Below are positions 63,645 to 64,000 of a stretch of 64,000 nt of DNA, piece by piece. The notes beneath the pieces are model-generated. The model was not told where the DNA came from. It searched no databases and was given only the letters and a program-made list of their open reading frames with translations. Every line of letters starts with the position of its first letter. The first letter of the stretch is position 1. The position numbers and the translations under genes are program-made. Source of the stretch: Oceanospirillum sanctuarii (GTDB taxonomy: Bacteria; Pseudomonadota; Gammaproteobacteria; Pseudomonadales; Halomonadaceae); NCBI RefSeq assembly GCF_002150805.1, contig NZ_MTBA01000001.1, positions 248,001 through 312,000 of the forward strand. The letters are read 5' to 3'.

Positions 63645-64000
63645 TCAGGTTAAGTCCTGCTCCGCATGACATCGGATAGTTTCTATATAGCTTTCCAGCT
63701 GCTCGACAGGGAGAGGTTTGGAAAAGTAATAACCCTGAAATGTGTTGCAGCCTTGCTCTACCAGAAGTGCCACCTGTTCTGCGGCTTCTGCCCCTTCTGC
63801 TAACACAACCTCGTATTCCAGCTGTTTGCCAATAAGAATGATCGTTTTGGCAACGTACTCTGCTGAGCGCTCTGTGGTGATGTCATCGACAAAGGATTTG
63901 TCGATTTTAATCTCATTAAGAGGGATTTTTCGTAGCATCGACAAGGATGAGAATCCGGTGCCAAAGTCATCCATAGAGATCTTAAAGCCCACTGCTTTGA
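63645..64000 (-). CDS. EAL-domain c-di-GMP phosphodiesterase, C-terminal part
   Basis: The frame remains open at base 64000, so only the last 118 or so residues are seen. ISMDDFGTGFSSLSML, LNEIKIDKSFVDD and AEGAEAAEQ match the second half of an EAL domain, with the metal-binding DD pair, the catalytic Lys region and the Glu present. FQGYYFSKPL ends the domain. Whether a GGDEF or sensor domain precedes cannot be seen. It is convergent with the MerR gene. Confidence 0.85.
   Translation of the reverse strand, partial: KAVGFKISMDDFGTGFSSLSMLRKIPLNEIKIDKSFVDDITTERSAEYVAKTIILIGKQLEYEVVLAEGAEAAEQVALLVEQGCNTFQGYYFSKPLPVEQLESYIETIRCHAEQDLT

Overview
The window is a stretch of chromosome from a marine-type gammaproteobacterium, most likely of the Oceanospirillaceae (Amphritea, Neptuniibacter and Marinobacterium-like genera). 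That placement is an inference from gene content: YaeQ, AspC next to UvrB, long-form PurC, SpoOM, DUF945/DUF748 envelope proteins, many c-di-GMP proteins, and a fused indolepyruvate:ferredoxin oxidoreductase. Base composition is close to 50% GC. There is no rRNA, recognisable tRNA, CRISPR array, insertion sequence, integrase or phage block. Gene density is high, and most convergent gene pairs are separated by clear rho-independent terminators.

Region by region. 1-2.5 kb: the 3' end of a membrane-anchored CobN-family chelatase, translationally coupled to an ExbB/TolQ-type channel and a DUF2149 protein. 2.6-7.7 kb: housekeeping genes (YaeQ, aspartate aminotransferase, UvrB). 7.8-18 kb: a signalling block with a diguanylate cyclase, SmrA, a 1297-residue hybrid histidine kinase, a GGDEF-EAL protein and an Aer-like PAS chemoreceptor. 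18.5-24.2 kb: HisC, a YitT transporter, a Tat-exported multicopper oxidase followed by a DUF1704 (QEGLA/MATCAP-like) protein, and an unlisted 56-residue membrane peptide. 24.3-36.9 kb: a Cache-PAS-PAS-GGDEF cyclase, two HD-GYP proteins, secreted and lipoproteins (one a YbaY + MliC fusion), SpoOM, a solute-binding protein, a calcium-binding protein, and a LysR/TauE divergent pair. 37-45.7 kb: PurC, a DUF2185 protein, the DUF945 and DUF748 envelope proteins, an EF-hand lipoprotein and a HAMP chemoreceptor. 45.8-51.3 kb: a MocR-type regulator divergent from the 1184-residue indolepyruvate oxidoreductase, with several dyads in between.

51.5-55.2 kb is the accessory region: an AT-rich DUF6602 protein, a ParDE module and a HigBA module, then DUF2164, a GDCCVxC + MerF metal pair and a GFA protein. 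55.3-64 kb returns to metabolism: an iron-sulfur L-serine dehydratase with the tail cysteine, a cytochrome c lipoprotein, PyrC, YccF, an AraC regulator divergent from a zinc-type dehydrogenase, a nitrilase-family hydrolase, a GNAT enzyme, a MerR regulator, and the C-terminal end of an EAL protein at the right edge.

Four themes stand out. Six or seven proteins make, break or relay c-di-GMP within 64 kb. Several regulator/target pairs are divergent with visible operator-like repeats (LysR/TauE, MocR/IOR, AraC/dehydrogenase), and both toxin-antitoxin promoters also carry them. Metal and redox proteins recur (CobN-like chelatase, multicopper oxidase, MerF pair, Fe-S serine dehydratase, IOR). The least understood pieces are the CobN-ExbB-DUF2149 complex, the multicopper oxidase/DUF1704 pair, and the DUF6602/toxin-antitoxin island.
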